Below, piece by piece: positions 1 through 12,223 of a stretch of DNA of 64,000 nt. The notes beneath the pieces were generated by a model. That model ran no database searches and had not been told where the DNA came from. It saw nothing but the letters and a program-made list of their open reading frames with translations. The stretch lies in NCBI GenBank assembly GCA_022497155.1, contig MU385748.1:62001-126000 (forward strand), in the 5' to 3' direction. Numbering within the stretch: the first letter of the stretch is position 1; each line of letters opens with the position of its first letter. Both the position numbers and the translations under genes were made by a program. This DNA comes from Whalleya microplaca (lineage: Eukaryota > Ascomycota > Sordariomycetes > Xylariales > Xylariaceae).

Positions 1-2436
1 TGTTGTGATAGTATTTATAGTTATAGTGACTATGTTGCGGATAAGGCGTAGTTGATGTTGCCATGTAATCCTTCAAGTCACATTACGACATCGCTAAAAC
101 AACAAAACATAAGGATAAAAGGGTTTATAAAGGGTCCCTGGAGGCTCCAGGCTTTAACAGAATCCGGCTCTTTCCTCCATTGGTTTTTCTACTAGTAATC
201 TACATCTACTATTTCTATCACGGCGAATACCTACAGTCGACCGCTGACAAACTAAATCTGGCAACTAGGATAAATATACCGAAGTTCTACATCACAACCC
301 CAAACGAAGGTATCAGTTCTACATGTATACGCTTGACCAATGGGAGCTTACACTCTAAAGCTATTATAGTAGTCAGGCACTGAGCGTGCAAAAATTAGTT
401 ATCCAGCTTATGAAAGATCACTGAACTATTCCATTTGCTATTTATTATTAGTTATCACTCTGAAACTACCGGGTTGACATGAAAGGTTGGACTTCTATAA
501 AACACTAGGCTACATGATGTAAAATATCTGTGTAGAAAGATATACATGTTTGTCACGATAACAGGGGTATTAGTTATAGTGCCTTAAAAGGGATCTTCTA
601 AGCTACTAGAAGATACTTTAGATCTTAGACCTTTACACAATTCTAATTGAGTCAACTAAAGTGATCACGGCAGCACCTAAATGATCATTGCACACATTGT
701 AACTGTGATAATATTCAATTAAGAAACTATACTGTAAAAGCGCAACCCCTTGCATTATACTACAGGCAGTAAACGTGAAGTTAGTGGATCGTAGCTGTTA
801 TAGCTATATTCGCGGTTATATTAACCGTTCCCATAAGCTTTAGCTTCTCAATGCTACTTGCCTATGCATCAGGCGTAGATATATATCTACTGCATACGCG
901 CACTAACTTGTAGACGTCATGAAGACTCTGCAACTACCAGTCAAACCAACAACTTTTCTGAGTGTTAGGGGTCACTAAGGGTATAGGAGTACCTATACTT
1001 CGAAGACTGATCTTTCAGAATGTGTTCATGTTACGCAGCTGTCTTTTTAACCGGTAGGATACTAGAACCGTACACCCTCTCTGCCGTACCTCTTCTAGGG
1101 GATACAACTATTTCAAGTTGAGTCATACAATAGCATTCATCGCGTAGGTTGCCAGAATACTACTCTATATAAAATAGAATACTGCCACTCTGGTAGTTTC
1201 GCTCAGGTTCTATAATTGACTTGCTTGATAATAACCTAGTGTGGACGTCTAAGGGTGACTGATTTGATACTATCAATCGGAACAAAGTGTGCTAGTTTAT
1301 CTATGCTATCAACTAAGACCTCAACATAGCAGCAACAACACCAACGTACCGTAAAGTGTTCAGAAAGAAGAGCAGCTTGAAAACGTCAATGTACTCGAAG
1401 CAGAGAGATGGTTAAGAGAGTATATAATATTTATCATAATTGAGTCACCAATACATACCAGAAGATTAAGAGACCTATATCGGAAGAGACCTTCTACAGC
1501 ATAGGTTGTGTATAACTTAGCTTGAAAACGAGTATAAATGAACTGTATTCTGTTCATAAACCTTTGACAATTATATTTTTCTAAACTTGCTGCCTAAATG
1601 TCTAGGTCGTTCGGACAGGCGGGACGTTAGGAATGCCGAAATGGGGTGGCGGAAAGGGGAACATGTACTCGCAGTAGTTGGAGATGGAGAGGGTAGATGG
1701 GCGTGGCTGAGTTCTACCTCCTTAAACTTATACGTGCTAGGTGTTGCTAACTAGGTTAGGTACTTATACATGTTTCATGTAGAGAGGTACGGCAGATAGG
1801 GGCAATGCACTTGAGGGAACGGAAATGTCATGTTATGCGTAAAGCCGGGGGGGAAACAATGCCGTCGTTTTCATTACTATTTCCAAGTCTATATAGTCGA
1901 GGTCAAGCACAAATAACATCTCAACAACGGCGCGGTGTGCTGAGTTCTAGGTACATAGTGTGGTGAGTTATACGCGTACATATAATTACATAAATGCGCT
2001 AGATATTGCATACATATGCACACATATGCACACATATGCATGAGTGCATTAATTCCATCAAATTGATTGGCCGTCGGCGCGTGTGCCTGATCTGATAGGC
2101 CGATGGGGTCGATGGCTAGGTCGACTGATAGGTGGATCGACGGGGTGGCAGAGTGGCTGAGCAGATGCCAATGGCAAATGGGATAATGGGATTGCTGTCG
2201 CCAATGATTTGGGACCCCCACATCGAGGCCATCACCTTAACCTTATTTTCATCGTTCCGGCATCCGAGCAAATAATAATAGTTGCTGCGGCGTGTCAACA
2301 ACTGTTGTTGAACTGTTCTCGATGGCTTCGCCTGTCATATGTCCCTTTGTTAGACCTTATAATTGTTATAATACTGTTGAATCGCGGTTATGATCATGCG
2401 CCTGACCCCTGGACGCTGCGAGAGACGAACGTAATA
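1..2436. other. gene-free AT-rich stretch
   Basis: No open frame here has a recognisable domain or a sensible splice partner. The first 1.6 kb is visibly AT-rich with frequent stops in all frames, as expected of old repeat DNA mutated beyond recognition, but I cannot name an element. A three-copy 10-base tandem repeat (CACATATGCA type) lies at 2011-2040. The last few hundred bases must hold the promoter of the zinc-cluster gene that starts at 2437. Confidence 0.6.
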
Positions 2437-4004
2437 ATGCCACCACGAAGATCCCACAAGAAGTCTCGTGCTGGGTGTAGGAGATGCAAAGTCAGGAAGA
2501 TCAAGGTAACTTAGTCTTGGTCTTGAATTCAAGCTTTCTCCCTCCGTGACAGAAAGTTAATACATGACGCAATCAGTGCGATGAGGTCCATCCTCGTTGC
2601 GGTAACTGTTCCAAGCACGGCGTTCCTTGCGACTTCGAACATCCGCATATAAACGACACATTTAGTCCCGGTGAGACTTCCGGTCCGGCGACAACAATAT
2701 CCAGTCCATGCGACAGTCCCTCGACGAGCACGCTTCCTCCCACACCCTCACCAGCTGCTAGTACACCTCTCCCCTTATACCGAAATCCTGAGCCTCTCCC
2801 GTTGACCGCCTCCTCTAAGAGTAGTCGTATGATGGAATTGAAGCTGCTGCACCACTATACCACCATTACATGCGAAACGCTTGCCATATCTTCCCCAGTG
2901 AGCGAGAAGATATGGCGGGATACGGTACCAAATCTTGCTTTCACCGGCGCCAATTTCCTTGCCGATGCCTTGCTTGCCGTCTCTGCTCTCCATCTACGTT
3001 CACATACTCCCCAAGACCAGGACCTCATACGGGCCAGCCACTCCTATATGGCCTCCACCTTATCCGAATACGGCGCGAGTTTGAGCAAGGGTATCAATGA
3101 ATCAAACGCCGAGGCCCTGTTTCTTACCTCCGCACTCATTGCCTTCCAGTCCACTGCATCGCGTATCTTCACGAGAGATGATAGCGGCGATCTCAAAGAG
3201 CGGTCTGATGGCTATGTTCTACCGCTGTCGTGGTTTCACTCTTTCCAAGGCGTTAAGGCCGTCGTTGCTTCTAGCTGGCAGTGGCTGCGGAACAGCGGCA
3301 TCGTGGTCCCCATCATCGAGTCTCAGCCTGCGCTCAACCTCGACCTCTCTGGACAAAATGCAACTTTCTTTGGGCATCTCCTGACCAGTGTCGAGGAGGA
3401 AATAGTGAACTATGATGATGATCCAGCGAGCCAGCTTCTTACACGGCAAGCATATCAACATGCAGTGGCCGTCTTAGACTGGGCTCATAAGATCCCCCAT
3501 ACTGGCGCGCCGCTGGTATTCCTGGCGACCGTTTCGCGACGTTTTGTCGAGCTGCTTGAGGCCCGTCGTCCGCGCGCACTTGCCATTCTCGCCAGTTATT
3601 TCAGCCTCCTGAAGTGCCTCGATAGTGTATGGTGGCTAAGAGGCGTAGCACGCCGCGAAGTCATGGGCATAGTATCTCTATTCGACCCAGACGATGCCGA
3701 GTGGTGGCCGAGCTTGCAATGGCCCCTTCGGATTGCCCTCTACGAGGGCGAAGCCATACCGTCAGATATCTGGGGCGCTGACTGGGCTGCTGAGAAAGCG
3801 CTGCTGGATCAAGCTAGCCAGACCGGCGGCTTCGTCAGCCACATTGAGCTGCTTAGCCAGATGTTCTCTGCGATGCAGAATATGCCCTCCAACGTACCTG
3901 ACGCTCTAGACCCTGTTGCCCATCAGAATGCGTTAGCAAGAACTAGGGCATTTCGACAGCACATGATACTCCAGGACAGTCTGCACGCACCTCAGGTTGA
4001 TTGA
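2437..4004 (+). CDS. Zn2Cys6 transcription factor, Upc2-like
   Basis: Predicted nuclear DNA-binding regulator of 498 aa. Exons 2437-2505 and 2577-4004 join across a 71-base intron (GTAACT...CAG). Residues 14-41 form a complete Zn2Cys6 cluster with spacing C-X2-C-X6-C-X6-C-X2-C-X6-C and a basic stretch KVRKIK inside it. The intron separates the first two cysteines from the other four, so a single-exon reading loses the domain. A Ser/Thr/Pro-rich linker follows, then MMELKLLHHYTT near residues 108-119, the start of the regulatory region seen in Upc2/Ecm22-type proteins and their many filamentous relatives. The start is the first ATG, directly before the basic arm. Target genes cannot be told from the sequence, and the neighbours give no pathway clue. 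The family call is firm; a sterol role is not implied. Confidence 0.9.
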
Positions 4005-7000
4005 AAGAACCAAGGATCTAAGTTTGCGTTGTATGAATAGTGTATAGGGTGTTCCGTATCGCTATTGCTCTGATCGAGTAGTATTAGTCGGAACCGCGAC
4101 TCCACCCTCGACGGCCTTGATAGCGACAGCCAGAGCATACTCGCGTCAACTTGAGTAGTATCATCTTTCCCAAGGTCACAGATCGCACGGACGTGGCTGT
4201 GCAATGAAGCACTACATGCCGAGGCTTTCTTGGGAGACGGATCTATCGTGATGTTGGACTAAGCGTCATGCCGGAGATGCTCCTTGGATCCCTAGGATAC
4301 ATAATTGAGGATATGGAGCAATCGAGACACAAGTGGACCTTTGGCGAGTTTGTAGCGGTTGCGATAGCTCGATACTCGTCGGGGTTTGACCTGTCTGCAT
4401 GTCAGTCATATGGGCATGATGGATGATGAAGATATACGAGGACCTTGGCCTTTGTTTACAAGTCGATGCTATGTACCTAACAGTGACATGCATGTGCCCC
4501 AAACAGTCTGTCGACACTCTGATGAGGGCCCAGCGACAGCATTAGGAGCCTCCTGACCATCTAACTAACTGAACTATCCAGTTGAATACGATAGTCGAAT
4601 AATAAAACAGCCACTAGGTAAACACTATTGTGTAATCAGTCGAAGTATTTAGAATATTTAATATCATTCACATGATGACATTTAAGATCATGAGTACGTA
4701 CGTTGGGGATCACTGAGTAGATTTTACTAGATCTTGAATCAATCTTATTACGTAGCTACATAATGTTTGAGGAGTGCTTACGGGGCTGCGCAGAAGGCAT
4801 CGATAAAGATCTCGGTAGACGAAATAAATTAAAATAAATAATATTGTCCCGACTTTAGAGGGTGTTCCTAGTGATGGAACAAACAAGTGCTGTTTAAGAA
4901 TAGTCACATCTACACCAACCCTGAAGGGTCCAACAGTAAGAACTGACGCCTCGTGTAAAATAAATACAACACTCACTAGTAACACGTCTAGTGCCCCCCT
5001 TTGCCAAACTTGAGCTTGGTAGCCTCTCACAAAAGCCTGACATGGACCGACTAAAACGAGATCTGGAGATGTCTTCAAATAAATTAGGAATAGACTCGGC
5101 CCCCATGTCCAGCGTGAGCAGTCTCATGTCTCCCGGACAGAGAAGTTGAGCAGGCAACCAAACCCCACGAGCCAGTGCCACCAAGTCCTCAGGGCGCGAA
5201 GGCAAAACATAATATTTTCCATATTATCTAGCGCAGTGGGTAAGCGCGGTGCGTCGTAGGTGTCGCTGAACGCCGACAGGATGCCCAGGAGCTGGGCCGC
5301 GGTCGCGAGCAGGACTAAAACGCACAATATTCGACGCGGAGAGCTGCAGATAGCAAACGTTGTCTCGGGGTGAGCTTGTTCAGGGAGTACAGTCTCCGAC
5401 TCGTGATGATCGGAGGCAGAGGTAGGTTCGTGGGGTCGCTTGCTCTGTATATGGTAGACGCCGCCACGAACAAACCCCTGCTCTACAAGGTAATGTAGCC
5501 TCCTTGATTGCTGTATCATCTGGGGGATCTCGTGTAGGTAGATGCGGTGAGCTGGGGGCGTGAGGCCGGACAGGCCGAGGCAGACGATGGACGGTGTCCT
5601 GAATGTTTGCCATTTTCGTCCTTGAGATGTCGGACTGAGCGTGATGGAGATCGACATTGCGTTGAGCTTTCTGCTCTAGATCAACGGGCGAGATTGAGAA
5701 GAGGGTAGCAGTGCGTGGATATGCGAATGGACTCACTATTGTCTAGTAGAGCCTTTTTTCTAAATGCTTTATGTCAGAAAGCCAGATAATTTTCCTGAAA
5801 CTAAGTCGTCAATAATGAGAATCACGATGTTGATGAAGAACAACTGTAGCAAGAAGCTTTCGAGTAGGGAGGCATGCTTGAGCAGTGATATGTGGTCGAT
5901 AGGCTGAGACGGCCAAAGGCAGGGTACATCTGGGACTGTCACGTTGGAACATTCGTTGTCGAGGTGGGAGAGTATGTGTCATTCGCGGAAAATAAATGCA
6001 GTGGCGAGTGGTTCGTGCGAATACACGTTGGTAGTTTCAGTCTGGCAGCATAACCAACTCGCAAAGGTCGTTCGAGATGACCCGCAGATAGGTATGTAGC
6101 TCGCTCGGATGTATTCGTTGTCTCTCGTCATAGGACGATAGAGGAGTCTGAGTTCGTATAGCATTCTTTTTGGAATACGGTGACAGATCGGATGCCATAC
6201 AGCCCGTAGCAAACCTGAAAGGCTCCCAAGCGATGTTTGGGCAGAAAGGCCTCGAGATGGTGTTCATCGGCGAGATACCGGTTCCGCGGGTGCCACTGTA
6301 TGAGCTCAGATGACTGTTGCGAGTGAACTAGGGGGGTTGACTCATTTGTTCTGCGCTTACGAGGACTGTCACTGTTTGCACACACAAGAAGCACACCACT
6401 ACCTCTCGGACGGGAGGCATGTTGGCTCCAACACTTGGCTCTAGACGAAAGGCTTTCCGAGAGATGACATGAGAGTGGCGGCTACGAATCCGTGGCAAAG
6501 GGGGGAAGGGGAGGGGGTTATTCTCTCATAATTAAAGCATGGGAAGCACAAACTGCAGTTTGTTATCGCCCCGTGCCTCGTACACACACGGCATGTTACT
6601 TGGGTTTGTGGGCGGAGGAGGATGATGGCTTGCGTTCATGAGGCCGCAGCAATGCAATCGTAGTGGAAGGGATCAAAGAAGTAATTGGATCCTCTAGACC
6701 AATATCCCCATATAGAACTTGACCATGTTTGATATTCTCGATGAGGAACAGTTCCAACAAAGAGACGGATAGTTCAAATAACACGAAGTACCAACAATTC
6801 CTAAAACAAGGCCTTTTTTCCTCGGATAGAGGACAAAGAGGACCAACTATTGGAGGATACTAACATCCAACATACATGTGAAACATTTCCGTTAGGGCAC
6901 ACGGTGCTTATGATCATCATAGAACAATATTATAGCAAACCGCACCAACATCCAACAAAGGGGATAGGTGCATTGTGATGTCGTAGTGAGCCACAAGACA

Positions 7001-7287
7001 TATCGATCTCGTGGACGATGCTTTGTCCAACATAATCATATTGTCATGAGTCACATCAGCTGGTACCAGGAGTAGTTGCTGTCTCCCTCATGTGCAAATG
7101 CTCTTGTACCTTTACCTTAGGTGCTTAAAATGGACGGCTCAACGCCCCAGCTAGAGGGTTCTCATAGACGCCTCCATCTCTACCTTACACCACATAACCG
7201 TTCCTACCATAATATTGATTGAACCATATTTCCTTAGCTTTTTTGGGAAGAGACTTTTACACATTGTTCATACACCTAACGTCCTTA
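4005..7287. other. 3.3 kb without a convincing gene
   Basis: Several minus-strand frames of 80-177 codons occur between 4.7 and 6.4 kb. Only the one at 5124-5657 is listed separately. The frame at 6128-6394 opens with GTG rather than ATG, and neighbouring frames cannot be joined with good splice sites into a protein I recognise. The region may be a decayed gene or non-coding. Confidence 0.5.
5124..5657 (-). CDS. doubtful hypothetical membrane-like ORF
   Basis: An ATG-started open frame of 177 codons that I do not recognise. It has one clear hydrophobic segment (around RILCVLVLLATAAQLLGIL, roughly residues 108-126) and a second Trp-rich hydrophobic stretch near residues 153-170. A further hydrophobic frame continues downstream on the same strand at 4710-5078 but in another phase, so the pieces could be exons of one membrane protein or the remains of one. 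I found no splice sites that make a persuasive join. It could equally be chance. Confidence 0.2.
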   Translation of the reverse strand: MSISITLSPTSQGRKWQTFRTPSIVCLGLSGLTPPAHRIYLHEIPQMIQQSRRLHYLVEQGFVRGGVYHIQSKRPHEPTSASDHHESETVLPEQAHPETTFAICSSPRRILCVLVLLATAAQLLGILSAFSDTYDAPRLPTALDNMENIMFCLRALRTWWHWLVGFGCLLNFSVRET

Positions 7288-8373
7288 ATGGCCAAGAAAG
7301 GCAATGAGCTGTCGTTCACCCCGGCTGCTGTAAAGAAAAGGGACGAGCGAGAACGCAAAGGGACATCGGGGATATGCCAGAAATGCCCGAACAAGCTTAT
7401 ATACGCGACAATCAAGAGCAGGCGCGGAGACTTGACCCATAGCAATCCCAAGAAGAGACCTAAATCCTGCTCTTTTTGTTCGGAAAGGAAGGCATATAAA
7501 CAGCAGATCTTGCGCCGAAAGCTTCCGAAGAAATGCGAAGGCTGCGACGAAACAGGCATCGAAAACGGCTTCTGCAACTCTTGTGAAGACGCCATAGATG
7601 AAGAAAAAACCAGACTTATAAAGGAAGGCAAATCTGGAAAGGCAGCTTTACTTATCGAAATAGATAACGCTTATAAAAAGCCCAAAGCTCAGAAAAATAC
7701 CACCGATGCAAAAATATCCAGAGCTGCAAGGGTACGACTGCTTGGCGACGGAAAAGCAGCTAAAGCCAAGAAAGGACCCAGAGCTGAAGAGGAAATCAAA
7801 GTCAAAGAAGTTGGGGTTAAGGAAGAACCCAGATGCGCAGAATCAACCAGAACTTGGGGAGCGATTAGAAACAGGGGATCCGCTAGAAATAGGGGAGCTG
7901 TTGGAAACAGGGGAGCGGTTCGAAATAGGGGAGCTGTTGAAAAGAGGAGAGCTGTTGGAAAGAGAGAAAGAGCGGGGACTGCAAGGTTTACCATAACTGA
8001 AGAAAAATTCTTAGCCCTGGAGGCAGCCCGAGCCCTGGAGGCAATCGGAAACCAGGAGGTAGCAAGAGCTCAGGACATAGTAAAGGCCGAGGAAGAAGCC
8101 AGGGCTGTGGAAGAAGCCAGGGCTGTGGAAGAAGCCAGGGCTGTGGAAGAAGCCAGAGCTCAGGACATAGTGAAAGCTGAGGATGAAGCCAGAGCTCAGG
8201 AAGAAGTCAGAGCTCAGGACATAGCAAGACCTCAGGACATAGCAGGAACTCAGGACATAGAAAAAGCTAAGGATGAAGCCAGTTCTGAGAAAGAAGTCCA
8301 AGCATATCAGGATCAGAGATTTACGGTGTTAGTACTCCGCATTCTCGATAAAGCAATTAAGTGGATTCGCTGA
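7288..8373 (+). CDS. Cys-rich protein with 6-residue repeats
   Basis: Hypothetical protein of 361 aa, family not recognised. The frame is open upstream to 7219, but the first ATG is at 7288. The N-terminal 100 residues hold four C-X2-C pairs (C30/C33, C61/C64, C83/C86, C96/C99), which could bind two zinc ions as tandem ribbons. The rest is low-complexity and highly charged: a Lys-rich part, then five 6-residue units of the RNRGAV type (DNA 7867-7956, 18-base period), then EEARAV units and AQDI-containing derivatives (DNA about 8092-8270, also 18-base). It is single-exon and flanked by gene-free DNA. A nucleic-acid or scaffold role is conceivable from the charge pattern, but that is inference. 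Confidence 0.55.
   Translation: MAKKGNELSFTPAAVKKRDERERKGTSGICQKCPNKLIYATIKSRRGDLTHSNPKKRPKSCSFCSERKAYKQQILRRKLPKKCEGCDETGIENGFCNSCEDAIDEEKTRLIKEGKSGKAALLIEIDNAYKKPKAQKNTTDAKISRAARVRLLGDGKAAKAKKGPRAEEEIKVKEVGVKEEPRCAESTRTWGAIRNRGSARNRGAVGNRGAVRNRGAVEKRRAVGKRERAGTARFTITEEKFLALEAARALEAIGNQEVARAQDIVKAEEEARAVEEARAVEEARAVEEARAQDIVKAEDEARAQEEVRAQDIARPQDIAGTQDIEKAKDEASSEKEVQAYQDQRFTVLVLRILDKAIKWIR
7867..7956 (+). repeat. 18-base coding minisatellite, 5 units
   Basis: Five consecutive 18-base units of the type agaaatagGGGAGCTGTT, varying mainly in the first six bases. Each encodes six residues (RNRGSA, RNRGAV, GNRGAV, RNRGAV, EKRRAV). The period is a multiple of three, so copy-number change keeps the frame open. 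Confidence 0.85.
8092..8270 (+). repeat. second 18-base coding minisatellite
   Basis: Three near-identical 18-base units (gaagaagccagggctgtg) from 8092 to 8145 encode EEARAV. They are followed by diverged derivatives of similar length containing gctcaggacata (AQDI). The repeat has the same period as the array at 7867 but a different sequence. Confidence 0.8.
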
Positions 8374-10683
8374 CAGTGTTGCTTCTAGCCATAATCTTTT
8401 GTTGAGTCGAGAAGAGCAAGTGGAACACGATAGGCAATTACACATGCTATTATACAGAATGGGCTAACGTCTGGAAGATGTTACGTGGATTGGAGGTGCG
8501 GTGCTCCACGAGCAGAACTTGATGGTTGATAATTGTTTAAAGTGGGTTAAATGATATTATTTTTTGTTGGAATGACTGCGATTTACCTACCCACCTTGAG
8601 CTACATGCTGTCTAATAAACTTGACACCTTTATGTAGCATTTTTCACTAGAGATTGCAAGTAGATACCTACACTACACATGATTGGACTCGATACTATTA
8701 CATCAACTTGTTACCTTTCTTACTGATACCTAATACCTAACAAGGACGTCGGAAAAGAGATTATCGTGGAAAGAGGGTTGGGCTTTGGCCTAGTCAGATG
8801 TGTCTCTACTTGAATGTTATTTCAGTATAAACACATCTTCGGGGCGCTTCAGAGTACGTAACATTATTATAGTTCACAATTATTGTGTGTGCAACCGTCA
8901 TATGTGTGATACTGTCATAGCAACTAGTTCATCAATTTGAACTGATTCATTGTATTGCTCAATGTTAGTTTCTCAGAAGATCCTATTTACATAGTGCGCT
9001 CTCGAGACCAACGGTTTCCCAAACTCCGGAAGGAAAGGGGCTTCATAATAGCTACCTCTATCTTGACAATAGCAGAAGGGTTTGAAAGCTATGTGATGGA
9101 TGTGTATAAATGGCATCAACTTGCATTTTCTGGTATCTATAAAGAAATAAATCCACCGGTAGATACCAGATATATAACCATTGGATGTTTCAATTACTGT
9201 CCGAAACATGGGAAGAAATCATGTACACTACTGTATTTGGTACAATTAGACACTCAAACATATGAACTAGTCGTAAAAATAAATGGCAATGGTCACTAGG
9301 TTCTAAGGCAATGAAACGGGGCGAGCAATGAAGACACAAGATTACTTAAATTTCTTTAAGCTAGATACTTAAATAAGGCTAAGGTCACAATAAGGAGTAT
9401 ATATTCGTTAACAAGGCTGATGCTAACAGCTGTAGAGAGTAGGGGAATACCATGAGATTAAAACGAGAGAGAGAAAGGGAGAGAGTTCAAGTAAATATTA
9501 GGACTGGGCATTATTCTCTGCTGTTTATACATATTGACCATTTGGCCCTCAGTAAGTCTTCTAGCCTATGCCCCCTCAAAACAAGAACGAGGCCATTGGA
9601 AAATTTCACTTAGAACCACGTTGATGATTCGTCTCTGGTTACCGGCTGCACCACCTAAGCTCCGGCGATTCAGGGTCAAACAGCAAACGATCCCCCTTAC
9701 CAAGGTGTGAGACTATTTGATCCATTGGCGCAGACTCCATACTCAAATATATCATTATACGTATTCGGTATATCATACATCATCAAGGACACGCTCTAGA
9801 CATCTCGTTGCTTGGATCCATCCATCACATCAACGCGGCGCGACTCCGGAAACGCCAAGGCACCGGCCTTCGCACGAGAGTGGGGTCATGAAGTCGAGCA
9901 TCCGGCGCCGGCCGGTCGGTGCTTACTAAGGATCTCGCACTACTCAACCCGCACCATCATTCTGCAACGACTGGACATACTGATAGGAACCAATCACTAG
10001 AGATTCATTATATCATATGAGCTGAAGTAAAAGTATACAATCAATTTCGAATTCCGGACTACCCGGCCCAGTAAGCTCCGCGATATGGCGAAGAGAGGGT
10101 TAACAGACAGCGGCATCAGCCTATCAAAGCCCTCCCCTCGCGCAGCACACTAGAATAGAGCCTGCGGACCGACCCGAAATGCTAGTCATCTCGGCGACGT
10201 GAGGGGAAATCGGGTTCGAGCTGGGGCTTCGCCTTGAGCCGCACTGCGGGCGATGTAACGTCTGAAAGCGTATACACATTCAAGGCCTGTGACACTCGTT
10301 GCAGTAACAGCGTAGCTCTGGGATCTGAGACTGTTGTCTAAGCCCTTGTGAGGTTTGAGGTCTGAACGCTCTTTAGGTTCCTTCTCTGGAGTGCTAACGT
10401 ATGACCCCCACGATTGGAAATGTCAAATGATTATGTGGTTTTGGATCACTGCACGGGGATGAATAATACTGGAGTTTTACCCCGCCCCGATGGGAATACC
10501 ACATACATATAGGTCAGGAAATGGCCGAGGTGGGGTATAATCCGGTTACCCGCGTGAACACCTGTCGGGTACCTAACACACACTCAACCCTCAACGTGGG
10601 CGGTTCTCATTAGTGGTTCCATCTCACAAATCGTTTGATGTTTAGGTATTCATGAGATAGTCCTGCCTAGCAACATTAGATCA
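8374..10683. other. 2.3 kb with no supported gene
   Basis: A frame at 8955-9299 (114 codons) starts with TTG, has its first ATG late, and shows no domain. It is probably chance or a remnant. A purine-rich tract (gagagagagaaagggagaga) lies near 9467-9486. The part next to 10684 presumably holds the aldolase promoter. Confidence 0.5.
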
Positions 10684-11985
10684 ATGACGCTCATAACCCG
10701 AGCTGCTGCTCCCCTCAGGCGGATTCCATCGTCAGGTCTAAAGCGATATCCTTCTAATTATAAGATTATGTATTCATCTTCATCGAGCGAATCCTCTCCC
10801 GAAATGCTGCCAGGAGTCGCGTTGAAGAACGCCTTCATCAACAATGAAGGTGCTAGCATGGGGCTTTGGCAGACGCTTCCTGGCCAGAATATCTCGAGGA
10901 TACTGGCCCGGTCGGGGGTCGACTGGGTCATGGTGGACTGCGAGCATGGAAATATCGATGGTATGGGTCTCCTTCGATTGAGAAGCCATCCCTGAGCTCT
11001 AGGATCTGATATAAAACCCGACTCTTCGTCTCCAAATATGAAATCATCAAAGACTGATGTGACACGTAGACGCTGCTATGCATGAGGCTGTCCCAACTAT
11101 AGCAAGTTGTGGGGTCAGTCCCATCGTGAGGATACCTAGCATACAAGGATGGATGGTCAAGCGTAAGTCGAATCGGATCCCCCCTCCCACCACATACGGC
11201 TGACGTTTTGAAAGGTGCACTCGATGCTGGAGCACACGGCGTAGGTGGTTGTCGCGCGAAACTAGAAACGAAATGCTGACAAACTAGGTACTGGTCCCTC
11301 TCATTCGTTCTGTCGAAGCAGCCAAGAATATCGTCAGAGCATCCAAATTCCCTCCCCAAGGTCGACGTGGCTTCGGATCCCCTTTTGCCATGGAGCGATT
11401 CAACCCTGCGCCAACCATGACGGAGTATTTGCAGAAGGCCAACGACTCGCTCCTCACCATGGTGCAAATCGAAACCTGGGAGGCGCTTAACGTAGTCGAG
11501 GATATCGCTGCCATTCCGGGAATCGACGTCCTCTTTGTGGGGCCGTTTGATTTAGGTAATAATCGTAAGTAGTGTAACTTCCTTTACTACCCTCCCTGTT
11601 TCGTTTCAAAAGCAAAAATGCCCTACAACAATACATTAAGAAGTTCTTGATTCCCGAACCATATATCAAAATACCATTTCTTCCACGAACTGTCCAAGAG
11701 GAGAAATTGCTGAATCGGAAGGCTCTAGTCGGCTATCCGATTTTAAATGGTGTCATGAAGCCCGAACTACACGCAGCCATTGATCGTATCTTGGCGGCGA
11801 CTAATATGGCGGGAAAGAAGTGCGGATTCTTTGCCACAAGCCCAGAACAGGCAAAAGAATATGCCGATAGAGGTTTCCATATGATAAGCGCTGCCCTTGA
11901 TGCGAGTTTATTACAAACGTCGCTGGGCCGGTCACTGAGTATTGCTCGGGGGCAGGAAGCCCCTAAGGTTGGTGGAACATATTGA
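10684..11985 (+). CDS. HpcH/HpaI family aldolase, 5 exons
   Basis: Predicted class II, metal-dependent aldolase of the 2,4-dihydroxyhept-2-ene-1,7-dioate aldolase family, 309 aa, which cleaves or joins pyruvate and an aldehyde. Exons are 10684-10960, 11070-11162, 11215-11240, 11288-11564 and 11729-11985, and every junction restores the conserved frame. Motifs seen: DCEHGNID (general-base His about residue 88), VRIP with its Arg at 113, VQIETWEAL with metal-ligand Glu 194, and FVGPFDLGNN with metal-ligand Asp 220. Exon 3 has only 26 bases. The first 40 residues are basic and Ser-rich beyond the usual start of the fold, and could be a mitochondrial presequence. The substrate cannot be told; no aromatic-degradation genes sit nearby. 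Confidence 0.88.
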
Positions 11986-12223
11986 GTATGCTGGTATGAT
12001 ATTGAGGCATCTAACCTCACCAACCTGAAAGTCAATAGTTGGGGGAATTATCGCGTGGTATTATCAGCTGTGAGGATCATAATTCGGACATAAAGGTGGT
12101 GGCTCGTTTAAGTTGGGCCACGCAGAGGTAAGCCAGGTATAGCCAACCTGGCAACTGAATGAATTCACACCTGAAAGTACTTGACACTAGCAGAGAGCTC
12201 AGCCTAAAACATGGACAGATCTC

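Noticed and set aside
8955..9299. 114-codon plus-strand frame as a small gene
   Set aside because: It begins with TTG; the first ATG leaves about 70 residues with no domain and no splice partner.
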